Below are positions 1 to 9,439 of a stretch of DNA of 64,000 nucleotides, piece after piece (positions within the stretch are counted from its first letter, which is position 1; each line of letters starts with the position of its first letter). The DNA lies in assembly GCA_963737285.1 (NCBI GenBank), contig CAVTRT010000004.1, positions 124,001 to 188,000 of the forward strand, given 5' to 3'. The position numbers were made by a program, and so were the translations under genes. The DNA is from Trebonia sp963737285. Its GTDB lineage: Bacteria > Actinomycetota > Actinomycetes > Streptosporangiales > Streptosporangiaceae. The notes below the pieces were generated by a model that saw nothing but the letters and a program-made list of their open reading frames with translations, was not told the DNA's origin and made no database searches.

Positions 1-370
1 GGCCGAGCATCTCAAACAACCGCCGCTCCACGCTGTCGGAGATCACGTGCTCCCACCGGCACGCCTCGATGTGTACCTCTTCCCACGGCAGCTTGATGAT
101 GTCAACGAGCAGGCATTCCGCCAGCCGATGCTTGCGCATGACGCGGGTGGCCAGCGCCCTCCCTGTCTCGCTGAGCGCTAGGTGCCGGTCGCCGCTCACG
201 TGCAGCAGCCCGTCACGCTCCATCCGGGCCACCGTCTGGCTGACCGTGGGGCCGGTCTGCGAGAGCCGCTCGGCGATCCGCGCCCGCAGCGGGACGATGC
301 CCTCCTCTTCAAGCTCGAACACCGTGCGGAGGTACATCTCCGTCGTGTCGATAAGCCCATGGGCAGTCAC
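1..370 (-). CDS. DtxR/IdeR-family metal-dependent repressor (C-terminus cut by window edge)
   Basis: About 123 N-terminal residues are visible, reading leftwards from a GTG at 370. The N-terminus (VTAHGLIDTTEMYLRTVFEL) matches the DtxR/IdeR winged helix, followed by a recognition helix region (TGPTVSQTVARMERDGLL) and the start of the dimerisation domain containing a metal-ligand segment (CRWEHVISDSVERR). In this family Fe(II) or Mn(II) binding allows the dimer to repress iron-uptake and storage genes. The start is chosen because GGAGG sits at 381-385, about 10 bases upstream. The metal sites and the SH3-like domain lie beyond the window. It could be the iron-specific (IdeR) or a manganese-specific paralogue; this cannot be decided from the visible part. 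Confidence 0.9.
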   Translation of the reverse strand, partial: MTAHGLIDTTEMYLRTVFELEEEGIVPLRARIAERLSQTGPTVSQTVARMERDGLLHVSGDRHLALSETGRALATRVMRKHRLAECLLVDIIKLPWEEVHIEACRWEHVISDSVERRLFEMLG

Positions 371-486
371 TGCAACCACTCCTCCTTGAGGTAAGGCTAC
401 GCGCCCGTGCAAGCACGCCAAGGAAGCCACTGCTACGCCGTGGATAACTACCTAGTCACGCCGACCCTTGCCAGCCGGCCCTAAGC

Positions 487-1078
487 TCACGGCGAAAGCC
501 GCTCGATCTCCCATTCATCGCCGGCTCGCACGTACCGGAGGCGGTCATGCAGCCGGCTGCGCCCCGACTGCCAGAACTCCACGGTGTCCGGCGTGATCAG
601 GTAGCCGCCCCAGAAGTCTGGCATCGGCACCTGGGTCCCTTCCGGCCAGCGTCGCTCCAGTTCCGCGACCCGCTCATCCAGGTCAGCGCGGGAAGACAGC
701 GCCGTCGACTGCCGGCTCGCCCAGGCCGCGATCTGCGAGCGCCGGGCGCGGGAGTGGAAGTACGGCTCGCTTTCCTCCATCGACAATTGACGGGCCTTCC
801 CCTCAACGGTCACCTGCCGGCCCAGGGCGTACCAGGGGAAGACGGTGCAGCAGCGGGGGTCGTCCGCAAGGTCGCGGCCCTTGCGGGACGTCCGGTTGCT
901 GTAGAAGGTGAACCCGTTTTCGTCGTGTTCCTTCAGCAGCACGGTTCGCCCGTGCGGCCGGTCGCCGAGCGTCACCAGGACCATCGCGTTGGTGCTCGGC
1001 CAGGCCGGCGGCGACCGCTTCGGCGAACCACTTGGCGAACTGGGTCATCGGATCAGGATCGAGGTCAGTAACGTCCAC
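487..1078 (-). pseudogene. pdxH: Pyridoxamine 5'-phosphate oxidase, broken by a +1 frameshift
   Basis: PdxH oxidises pyridoxamine/pyridoxine phosphate to PLP using FMN. The N-terminal part starts at GTG 1078 and gives the family's FxxW entry helix (PMTQFAKWFAEAV); the rest (MVLVTLGDRPHGRTVLLKEH, then FYSNRTSRKGRDL and a C-terminal W-x-SGRSRLHDR-like stretch) continues in a different frame. The break is at about 990-996, where one extra base separates GLAE from NAMVLVT. Restored, the protein would be about 196 residues, close to the usual 200-220. It is divergent from serC, whose product is also a PLP enzyme. Either a real pseudogene or a one-base assembly error; the otherwise perfect conservation favours an error. 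Confidence 0.85.
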
Positions 1079-1084
1079 AGGGGT

Positions 1085-1091
1085 TACCCTA
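1085..1091. promoter_or_regulatory. Shared bidirectional -10 element for pdxH and serC (both leaderless)
   Basis: The two GTG start codons (1078 minus, 1097 plus) are only 18 bases apart. On the plus strand TACCCT (1085-1090) ends at exactly -7 if transcription starts at the G of the serC GTG. On the minus strand TAGGGT (1091-1086) ends at -7 or -8 relative to the pdxH GTG. The two boxes are the same seven base pairs read from either strand. There is no room for a Shine-Dalgarno site on either transcript, so both mRNAs should be leaderless. Confidence 0.65.
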
Positions 1092-1096
1092 GTCCC

Positions 1097-2335
1097 GTGA
1101 CCAGCATCGTCATCCCCGACCACCTCAAGCCGGCCGATGGCCGGTTCGGCAGCGGCCCGAGTAAGGTCCCCGCCCGAACCGCCGCGGTGCTCGCCGGAGC
1201 TCCAGAGCTTGGCACCTCGCACCGCCAGGCGCCCGTGCGGGCCCTCGTCCACCGGATTCGCGAGGGTCTGGCTAGCCTTTTTTCCTTGCCGAACGGATAC
1301 GTCGTCACTCTCTCCAACGGAGGGACCACGGCGTTCTGGGACGCGGCCGCGCACGGGCTTATTCGCGACAAGTCACAGCACCTGGCATTCGGGGAGTTTT
1401 CCGCGAAGTTCGCCTCGGTCACCACTCGTGCCCCGTGGCTGTCCGCGCCGACGGTCCTGACGTCTGAGCCGGGAACACACCCGCTACCCAAGGCGGAGGA
1501 CGGCATCGACGTGTACGCCCTCACGCACAACGAGACCTCCACTGGCGTGTGCATGCCCATCCGCCGCCCGGCCGGCTCCGACCCGGACTCGCTGGTGGTG
1601 GTCGACGCCACCAGCGCGGCTGGGGCAGTCCCGGTGGACCCGACCGAGTTCGACGTGTACTACTTCGCCCCGCAGAAGGTCTTCGGGGCCGACGGCGGGC
1701 TGTGGCTGGCGCTGCTTTCGCCCGCCGCCCAAGAGCGGATCGAGGAGATAGCCGCGTGCGGTCGGTACATCCCCGACTTCCTCAGCCTCAAGGCCGCCGT
1801 GGACAACTCGGCCAAGGACCAGACCTACAACACGCCGGCAGTGTCGACCCTGGTGCTGCTGGCCGAGCAAGTTGACTGGATACTCGCCAGCGGCGGCCTG
1901 ACGTGGTGCGCCGACAGGACTGGCCGCAGCGCCAGGAATCTTTATGAATGGGCCGAGAAGTCACCGTACGCGACGCCGTTCGTGGCGAACCCGGCGCAGC
2001 GGTCGCCTGTCGTGGGCACGATCGACTTCACTGACGCGGTGAGCGCAGACGCAGTGGCCCGCGTGCTGCGCGAGAACGGGATAGTGGACACCGACTCCTA
2101 CCGCAAGCTGGGCCGCAACCAGTTGCGGATCGGCATGTACCCGGCTGTGGACCCCGAGGACGTGGCAGCGTTGACCGAGTGCGTCGACTACGCCGTGCAG
2201 CGACTGGTGTTAACACGGCGCCTACCGGACGATAGCCCCGACTATCACGACGAGGACAAGCAGCGCGAGGACTGTGGGCAGCAGCCACCAGGGGGCGGGA
2301 TTCACGGACTTAGCCTAATCGGGGGTGCGGCATGA
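1097..2335 (+). CDS. serC: Phosphoserine aminotransferase
   Basis: SerC converts 3-phosphohydroxypyruvate to O-phosphoserine in serine biosynthesis and a related step in PLP synthesis. The protein (412 aa from GTG 1097) carries the class V aminotransferase fold: N-terminal FGSGPSKVP, substrate segment YALTHNETSTGV, and the PLP lysine in FAPQKVFGADGG (Lys194). The family core normally ends near YAVQRL; here about 42 extra, low-complexity residues follow before the TGA, which overlaps the ATG of the next gene (ATGA at 2332-2335). The start is fixed by the -10 box that puts +1 on the GTG. The C-terminal extension could be natural or reflect another small indel. Confidence 0.92.
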   Translation: MTSIVIPDHLKPADGRFGSGPSKVPARTAAVLAGAPELGTSHRQAPVRALVHRIREGLASLFSLPNGYVVTLSNGGTTAFWDAAAHGLIRDKSQHLAFGEFSAKFASVTTRAPWLSAPTVLTSEPGTHPLPKAEDGIDVYALTHNETSTGVCMPIRRPAGSDPDSLVVVDATSAAGAVPVDPTEFDVYYFAPQKVFGADGGLWLALLSPAAQERIEEIAACGRYIPDFLSLKAAVDNSAKDQTYNTPAVSTLVLLAEQVDWILASGGLTWCADRTGRSARNLYEWAEKSPYATPFVANPAQRSPVVGTIDFTDAVSADAVARVLRENGIVDTDSYRKLGRNQLRIGMYPAVDPEDVAALTECVDYAVQRLVLTRRLPDDSPDYHDEDKQREDCGQQPPGGGIHGLSLIGGAA

Positions 2336-2934
2336 GACTGTTCGTCGCGCTCGCTCCCCCGCCTGCCGTCGTCGCGGACCTGGATGCGGCCTGCGCCCCG
2401 TTCCGTCCCATGCGCGATGACCTGCGGTGGACGTCTACCGAGGCGTGGCACGTCACGCTGGCCTTCCTTGGCGAGGTGGGCGAGGCTAGCCTGGACCGGC
2501 TGCTGCCGAGGCTGGAACGGGGAGCGAGGAGGCACGGAGCACTGCGCCTGTCGATGCGTGGTGCGGGTGCCTTTCCCTCGCCGGGCCGGGCCAACGTGCT
2601 GTGGAGCGGGCTAGCGGGGGACCGCAAGGCGCTGGGTGACCTGGCTGACACGGTCACCGCCGCCGCGCGCCGGGCGGGCAGTCCGTCGCCGGACGTCAGC
2701 GCGCGGTTCCGGCCCCACCTGACGCTGGCCCGCTGTCGCGCGCCCGTCAACGTGGCCCAGATTGTGGCCGACCTCGAGGGCTATGGGGGGCCGTCGTGGC
2801 GGGCGGAGGAGATCTACCTGATCCGCAGCCGCCCTAACGACGTGCCGCGCTTCGAGACCTTGGGCACATACAAGTTGCTCAGAAACAGGCCTATCGGAGG
2901 TGCTTCACCGCATGGCGTAGTTTCTGATCCATAA
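2332..2934 (+). CDS. thpR: RNA 2',3'-cyclic phosphodiesterase (LigT/ThpR family)
   Basis: 200 aa. Both HxTx motifs of the 2H phosphoesterase superfamily are present: HVTL in the stretch WHVTLAFLG and HLTL in FRPHLTLARC, spaced as in ThpR. The family hydrolyses RNA 2',3'-cyclic phosphates to 2'-phosphomonoesters and can ligate tRNA halves in vitro. Its ATG overlaps the serC stop, so it is translationally coupled to serC. The 3' end overlaps the convergent MarR gene by about 30 bases; the last 25 residues after LGTYKLL are not typical and may be read-through. The in vivo role in bacteria is unclear. Confidence 0.88.
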   Translation: MRLFVALAPPPAVVADLDAACAPFRPMRDDLRWTSTEAWHVTLAFLGEVGEASLDRLLPRLERGARRHGALRLSMRGAGAFPSPGRANVLWSGLAGDRKALGDLADTVTAAARRAGSPSPDVSARFRPHLTLARCRAPVNVAQIVADLEGYGGPSWRAEEIYLIRSRPNDVPRFETLGTYKLLRNRPIGGASPHGVVSDP

Positions 2935-3387
2935 AGCCTGGCTGAGCTTCTCCAGGATCGGCGCGGCCGCGCGGAGAATCACGACCTCTTCGGCGGACAG
3001 CTCCTCCATGCGCTGCGCGAGCCAGGCTTCCTTACGCCGCCGAACCCGGTCCACGAGCGACCGTCCCTCATCGGTAACGGTGAGGATGACCTGCCGACGG
3101 TCGGTTGGGTGGGCGGATCGCCGCACCAGGCCGCGCTCCTCAAGGACCGCGATCACCCGGGTCATCGAGGGCGGCTGCACCTTCTCATAGTCGGCCAGCT
3201 CCCCAGGAGTCATCGCCTCATGCCGTTCAAGCACCGAAAGGGCAGCGAGCTGAATATCAGACAGGGCCGGCTCAGGCCCGGCGACTCCGATGCGCTGCTC
3301 TACACGCAACCGCCGGGCAAGCCGGCTGATCGAGATCCGCATCGCGATCGCTAGACCAGCGTCAGATCGTGTACCCACCTGCGACAT
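2905..3387 (-). CDS. MarR-family transcriptional regulator
   Basis: About 160 aa from ATG 3387 (an in-frame ATG at 3417 exists but adds ten residues unlike the family). The winged helix is clear: LAALSVLERHEAMTPGELAD, recognition helix PPSMTRVIAVLEERGLVRR, then the wing with DRRQVILTVTDEG. MarR dimers repress efflux or stress genes and are released by small aromatic ligands. No obvious target is adjacent except thpR, whose 3' end it overlaps. An imperfect palindrome could not be assigned in the upstream 100 bases. Confidence 0.88.
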   Translation of the reverse strand: MSQVGTRSDAGLAIAMRISISRLARRLRVEQRIGVAGPEPALSDIQLAALSVLERHEAMTPGELADYEKVQPPSMTRVIAVLEERGLVRRSAHPTDRRQVILTVTDEGRSLVDRVRRRKEAWLAQRMEELSAEEVVILRAAAPILEKLSQALWIRNYAMR

Positions 3388-3518
3388 TTTCCAAGTACAC
3401 CATGCCTGAGGGGCCACATAAGGCCGTGTGCAACAAAGATACAGTCACGCGTGGCGTAGTTCATGCGCGTGTTTGCCCGGCGAGGGCATCGGGTGGCGAC
3501 GCGACGCTGGAGGCCTAT

Positions 3519-3524
3519 TAGCCT
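3519..3524 (+). promoter_or_regulatory. -10 box of a leaderless transcript (DUF2530 gene)
   Basis: TAGCCT at 3519-3524 places +1 exactly on the GTG at 3531, with no Shine-Dalgarno site. This is the same geometry as at serC. Confidence 0.5.
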
Positions 3525-3530
3525 AATGAG

Positions 3531-3902
3531 GTGACCGGAGACCCGCAGGCGAGTTCGACGCCCGAGAAGTCTGTCCGGCGTCTTGCCCCGCCCCGGGAGG
3601 CAAACGACAAGCTGGTAACCGGCACGATCACGATCGGCTGGGCGATCGCCTTCATCGCCATGCTCGTCGTGGCGATCATTCCCGGCGTCCTTCCCAGCAG
3701 CCAGCGGTGGTGGGTGTGGACGTGCGCGATCGGAGTCGCGATGGGCCTGTTCGGCCTCTGGTACGTGCCCATCCTGAAGCGTCGCCGGGCCGCTGCCGCC
3801 GCCCGCCTCGCTCAGGCTCCTGACTCGGGGAAGGACTCTCTGGACAGCGGCTCGAACACGGTCTCCTCGACGGACACGCCGGGCAGGTCAACGAGGTCGT
3901 AG
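3531..3902 (+). CDS. DUF2530 small membrane protein
   Basis: 123 aa with two predicted membrane helices (about residues 30-53, TITIGWAIAFIAMLVVAIIP, and about 60-82, WWVWTCAIGVAMGLFGLWYV) followed by a basic stretch, which matches the actinobacterial DUF2530 family. The function is unknown. It sits next to the convergent DUF3027 gene, an arrangement I recall from other actinomycetes. The last 30 residues (from PDSGKDSL) lie over the 3' end of the DUF3027 gene on the other strand and look like read-through; a TGA in another frame at 3821 would give a more usual end. Confidence 0.75.
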   Translation: MTGDPQASSTPEKSVRRLAPPREANDKLVTGTITIGWAIAFIAMLVVAIIPGVLPSSQRWWVWTCAIGVAMGLFGLWYVPILKRRRAAAAARLAQAPDSGKDSLDSGSNTVSSTDTPGRSTRS

Positions 3903-4733
3903 CCAAACTCGTCGATCACCGGGGCGAGGACCTGCGCCGCGGCACCGGCCACGATCGCCTCCGAGTGCGCGCCACAGCCGTGGTCGGCGGACACCACCCG
4001 GCCGTCGTCGGGCGCGTAAGCGTTGCCGCAGGCTCCGAAGAGGCGGCCTAGGCCGCCGCTCAGAGGCACGTAGAACCCACAGCTCAGGCAGTGCGCCGGG
4101 GCGGCGTGCGACAGCGGAGTCCGCGGTCCGTGGTCACTGTCGTACCACCGCTCGGCAGTGTCATCGCGGCCGAGGGCGGACAGGGTACGCACGCGGCCGG
4201 GTGCCGGGAAGCTCCGATGGCTCAGCCGGGCCGGCGCCTCCCAGGTTCTCGGAATCCGTCCGCGGACTGAACCAGTCGATGACCGCGTCATCCCCGTCGA
4301 GTGTGATGAATGACACAAGGCGCTCATCGTCGGCACTGGTGGGCAGCAGGTCGCCAATGCCAACGTCGCCGGGGCGCAGCCGGTCCTGCCAGGGCACCCA
4401 TGCCGGGGCGAGCAGCGCGTCCGGGCCCGGCAGGAGCTCCGTCTCATCGACGGTGATGACCTTGGACCGGGGCGCGCGAGTCACTGTCACGGCCCACTGC
4501 CAGCCGACGTAGCCGTGGTCGAGGCAAGCGAAGAAGTGCGTGACGACACGATCTCCTGCGGCCTCGACCCGCAGGTGGTTCCCGACAAGTTCCGGGCGTA
4601 CCCGGACTGCCCCGCCGAGGCCCCCGTTCCCTGGTATCGAGTCGTCAGGGGTGGTCAGCGCCTCACGGGCCAGGTCAACGGCCTGCGCGCAGAGCTGATC
4701 TGGCTCCTTGCTCCGGCTGCGGACGGTGCTCAC
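3812..4733 (-). pseudogene. DUF3027 protein, broken by a frameshift
   Basis: The N-terminal two thirds (from GTG 4733: LCAQAVDLAREAL, then HFFACLDHGYVGWQWAVTV, ending WFSPRTDSENLG) and the C-terminal third (DDTAERWYDSDHGP, CLSCGFYVPLSGGLG, DHGCGAHSE) are both typical of DUF3027, but they lie in different frames. The switch falls near 4185-4200. Together they would give about 305 aa, the usual family length. The C-terminal half carries conserved Cys and His residues (CLSCGF, HGCGAH) that look like a metal site. The function is unknown. The start is uncertain because the nearest AGGAG (4749-4753) is 15 bases away. Confidence 0.75.
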
Positions 4734-4933
4734 GACTGCCAATTCTCGCTCCTGTAGGCGGGACTCCCCGCTGCTTTCCCGAGGGACGACCACCCGTCCC
4801 CGGGCCTGCCCGACGACGGAGCTTTCCCGGGGCCGCCCTGGCCCCCGACGAGTTCATCGGACAGGCAAGTCCAGCAGTCCAGGTTATCGCCGCCAGGCTC
4901 GTAGCAGGGCCGCAGAGCAAGGATACTAGTTGG

Positions 4934-6478
4934 GTGCGGATGTCCGAAGCGCTGAGGTGGCCTGGTGCCGCGGTGCGCGCGGCGGCGCGCGCGACAGGGA
5001 AGACGGCGCGCGCGACCGGTCGCGCGGCCGGCACCGCGAGGCGGGGCTCGGCCGGGCTGCCCAGTTCGTGCACCGCGTCACCGGGGCGTCCGGTGCCGGG
5101 CGAACCGGGCTCGGCGCGCTCGTGGAGCTGCACGGCGGCCGCCAGCATAGCCGACGCCTTTGTCGCGGTCTCCCTGGCCGGGACGATCTTTTTCAGCACG
5201 AACATCGACCAGGCCCGTGGCCGGGTCGCACTGTTCCTGCTGGTGACCATGGCACCGTTCGCGGTGTTCACCCCGGTCATCGGCCCCGCTTTGGACCGCA
5301 TGCAGCAGGGGCGCAAGTTCCTGCTTGCCGGGACGCTGATCGCTAGGGGGCTGCTGTGCTGGGGGATGTCAGCCGCGATCAACAACCCGGTCACGCTACT
5401 GCCAGCGGCCTTCGGCATCCTGGTGCTGCAGAAGTGCTACGGAGTGGTCCGCGCGTCGGTCGCGCCTCGCCTGCTGCCCGCCGAGATGAGCCTGGTCAAG
5501 GCCAATGCGCGGTCGGCCCTTATCACGCTGGTCGCGTCCACCGTGGCGGCGCCGACGGCGGTCGCCATCGTGTGGACGCTGGGTGCCGCCTGGCTGCTGC
5601 GCATCGCGACGATCCTCTATCTTCTGTTCGTTCCGCTGGCGATGCGCCTGCCCGACCATGTCGACGTGCCCGTCGTTCGCGACGAGTACATGTCGCCGGA
5701 TGCCACGCCCGATCAAGACGACGTGCCGACTGTCGTGTTCGAGCTTCCCTTCGTCTCCCGGCGGGGACCGAACGACACACTGGTCCTTGACGCAGGAGGC
5801 TCAGCAGCCGGTCCGGCCGCGGCCCGCACGGCCGACCGCCGCCGGCTGCGGGCATTGCGGACCCTAGGCAGCGTGGGCCCCGTGGTCGCGGAGGCGATGC
5901 GCGGCAACGCCGTGCTGCGCGCCCTATCCGGCTACATGATCTTCTTCCTAGCGTTCCTGCTGCGCAGTGAGCACTTCAGCGGCGTGTCGCCAAACGTGGC
6001 GCTGGGCGCGATGGTCGCCGCAGCCGCGGCAGGCGGCCTCACGGCGATGGGGATCGGCTCCATGGTCGGTTCGCGCGCCCCCCAGTTCCTGATGTACACC
6101 ATGCTGGTGGTGGCCACCGTGGTAACCGGGGGATGCGCGTGGTTCTTCGGTTTCGGTGCCGCGCTCATCGTGGCGTTCGTGGCCGCGCTCGGCACTGGCC
6201 TCGCGAAGCTAGCCCAGGACGCGATCGTGCAGAACGAGATCAGCGAGGACGTCCGCTCGTCGGCATTCGCGGTATCGGAGACCTTGCACCAGATGTCGTG
6301 GGTCCTTGGCGGTCTGGCTGGCCTGGCCGTGTCCATCCTGGACAACGGCCAGGCCGGCCTGGGGATCGTGACGGGACTCCTCGCGGCGGCCATTGTGTAC
6401 ATGGTCATCGCGCGCAGAAACCGCGACCGCCCCGCACGACAGTCGTCTCCGAGCGCGGCGAACCCGCGCGCGGCATAG
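4934..6478 (+). CDS. MFS transporter
   Basis: 514 aa. After a basic, low-complexity N-terminus (about 65 residues) there is a series of about 12 hydrophobic segments starting at IADAFVAVSLAGTIFF. The loop LDRMQQGRKFLLAGT matches the MFS cytoplasmic loop between helices 2 and 3. A central cytoplasmic loop of about 100 residues separates the two halves. It is divergent from DUF3027. Substrate is unknown; drug efflux is the usual annotation. Start may be GTG 4934 or ATG 4940 in the same frame. Confidence 0.85.
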   Translation: MRMSEALRWPGAAVRAAARATGKTARATGRAAGTARRGSAGLPSSCTASPGRPVPGEPGSARSWSCTAAASIADAFVAVSLAGTIFFSTNIDQARGRVALFLLVTMAPFAVFTPVIGPALDRMQQGRKFLLAGTLIARGLLCWGMSAAINNPVTLLPAAFGILVLQKCYGVVRASVAPRLLPAEMSLVKANARSALITLVASTVAAPTAVAIVWTLGAAWLLRIATILYLLFVPLAMRLPDHVDVPVVRDEYMSPDATPDQDDVPTVVFELPFVSRRGPNDTLVLDAGGSAAGPAAARTADRRRLRALRTLGSVGPVVAEAMRGNAVLRALSGYMIFFLAFLLRSEHFSGVSPNVALGAMVAAAAAGGLTAMGIGSMVGSRAPQFLMYTMLVVATVVTGGCAWFFGFGAALIVAFVAALGTGLAKLAQDAIVQNEISEDVRSSAFAVSETLHQMSWVLGGLAGLAVSILDNGQAGLGIVTGLLAAAIVYMVIARRNRDRPARQSSPSAANPRAA

Positions 6479-6546
6479 CGCGAGCGCCACGCCAGCACTG
6501 CGCGAGCGCCACGCTGGCAGTGCGCGAGCGCCACGCTGGCAGTGCG
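6478..6546. repeat. 22-bp tandem repeat, three copies
   Basis: Three near-identical units begin at 6478, 6500 and 6522 (period 22). Each begins GCGCGAGCGCCACG; the second and third are identical over the full unit, the first differs at a few positions. The array starts on the MFS stop codon and fills the convergent gap to the cold-shock gene. Confidence 0.8.
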
Positions 6547-6584
6547 CGGCGTTGCGATAGCAGCGCGTGTGCGACGCCGCGCGC

Positions 6585-6980
6585 TCAGGGCTCGATGTCC
6601 TCCGCCACGCGGCGCAGCAGGGTGGCTACCTGCTTGGCCTCCTTAGCGTCAGGGTGCCTGCCCCGGCGGTAGGCGTCTGAGAGGCCGTCGAGGAACTTGA
6701 CGAGATCCTCCAGGATCGGGATCATCTCGTCGGGCTTCTTGCGGTCGCGCTTGGCGATGTTCGCCGAGACGCTCGGCGGCGCCTCCAGAAGCCGGACCTG
6801 GAGCGCCTGCGGGCCTCTACGGCCGTCGACGATTCCGAACTCGACTCGCTGCCCCGGCTTGAGCTCGGGCGTCCCGGCTGGCAAGGCGGATGAATGCACG
6901 AAAACCTCTGCCCCGTCATCGCGGGTAAGGAAGCCGAACCCCTTCTCGGGGTTGAACCACTTGACCTTGCCGGTAGGCAC
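6585..6980 (-). CDS. Cold-shock-domain protein with C-terminal extension
   Basis: 131 aa from GTG 6980 (a GAGG lies 8 bases upstream; a TTG at 6986 is possible). Residues 1-65 form a cold-shock domain with both RNA-binding motifs (GKVKWFNPEKGFGFL and EVFVHSSAL). Residues 75-131 are a helical, charged extension (ILEDLVKFLDGLSDAYRRGR) not found in the 67-aa CspA type. This long form is common in actinomycetes and is probably an RNA-binding protein. A canonical short CspA is encoded at 12.1 kb. Confidence 0.9.
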   Translation of the reverse strand: MPTGKVKWFNPEKGFGFLTRDDGAEVFVHSSALPAGTPELKPGQRVEFGIVDGRRGPQALQVRLLEAPPSVSANIAKRDRKKPDEMIPILEDLVKFLDGLSDAYRRGRHPDAKEAKQVATLLRRVAEDIEP

Positions 6981-7139
6981 GAGCAAGACCTCACGTCAAA
7001 GATAGGAAACTGGCATCCTGCCGTCCTGGCGACCGGCCGGATGCGATGGCTGCCCTCTAGGCTATCGGTACCGCGCGGTGAATGGCAGCAGGGTTATTTC
7101 CTCGATGAGTGAACGGGCGCTGACGGTGATGCGACGGGG

Positions 7140-7194
7140 TCACGGCCTCGCACGTTCGGATGGTGCTGGGACGGGATCGCGTGCGAGGCCGTGA
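7140..7194. repeat. Perfect 15-bp inverted repeat with 25-base spacer
   Basis: The arm TCACGGCCTCGCACG (7140-7154) is exactly complementary to 7180-7194. It lies in the otherwise empty gap between the cold-shock gene and the groEL terminator (6987-7337), where no coding region is seen. It is not followed by a T tract on either strand. It may be a protein-binding palindrome or an RNA hairpin. Confidence 0.7.
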
Positions 7195-7337
7195 GCTTAT
7201 CGTCGGCCGTCGACCCCCCGGTTCTCGATCGTAATATCTGTATACCCAGGGAGGACGGCCCAAACCCCACGATAGCCAGGCCACAGGGCCGGCCCGCGGC
7301 GCGCAGTGACTCCAGGGACCAAGCCTCACCGGAAAGC

Positions 7338-7369
7338 GCAGCGGCCCGGGGCAAGCCCCGGGCCGCTGC
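7338..7369 (-). terminator. groEL transcription terminator
   Basis: A perfect 15-bp GC-rich stem (7338-7352 pairing with 7355-7369) with a minimal loop, 43 bases after the groEL stop. The T tract on the minus strand is weak (GCTTT), as is usual in actinomycetes. Confidence 0.75.
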
Positions 7370-7412
7370 AACTACCGTTGTGCAGTGCTGGTCTTAGAGA
7401 CCGTGCTGGACG

Positions 7413-9035
<1,623 letters not shown>

Positions 9036-9154
9036 TGGCTCCAGTCCTCCGTACGGTACGTTTGGACCGGTCGACGCCCGCGACGGACGGCATGCCAGGG
9101 AGCAGTCCCATCCTGCTACCGGGCCATGCCTCGTCGCCCGATCCCGCCGTATGG

Positions 9155-9181
9155 CTGTCACTCTCCTGAAGAGAGTGCCAA
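9155..9181. promoter_or_regulatory. CIRCE operator (HrcA site), proximal copy
   Basis: CTGTCACTC-N9-GAGTGCCAA. The inner CACTC/GAGTG arms and the 9-base spacer match CIRCE; the outer bases deviate. It lies 120 bases upstream of the groEL start. Confidence 0.8.
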
Positions 9182-9189
9182 CGCCATGT

Positions 9190-9216
9190 TTAGCACTCTC
9201 ATGGGGAGAGTGCAAA
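9190..9216. promoter_or_regulatory. CIRCE operator (HrcA site), distal copy
   Basis: TTAGCACTC-N9-GAGTGCAAA, nearly the consensus. It is 8 bases from the first copy, so the two centres are 35 bp apart, a little over three helix turns. Confidence 0.92.
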
Positions 9217-9439
9217 CGCCCAGCGTCTCGCCTGCCCGCCTGCCAGCGGATTCGCCCGGTAAAGCCCTGCGCGCCCGCTTGCGATCGCTACCCCTCGGGC
9301 GGGCATCGCGAGGCACGGGGGCATGCTGCCACGGGTCCTGGTCGGCTCGCTGCGCTGGCCTTCCCGAGCTCGCATCGGCTTCGGAAAGTCGCGCCCAAAG
9401 GGCCACAGCACTGCCGGCCAATTGCTACCTTTCGGGACT

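Noticed and set aside
3812..3902. Third frameshift at the end of the DUF2530 gene
   Set aside because: A TGA in another frame at 3821 would give a neat end, but the family C-terminus is too variable to prove a shift.
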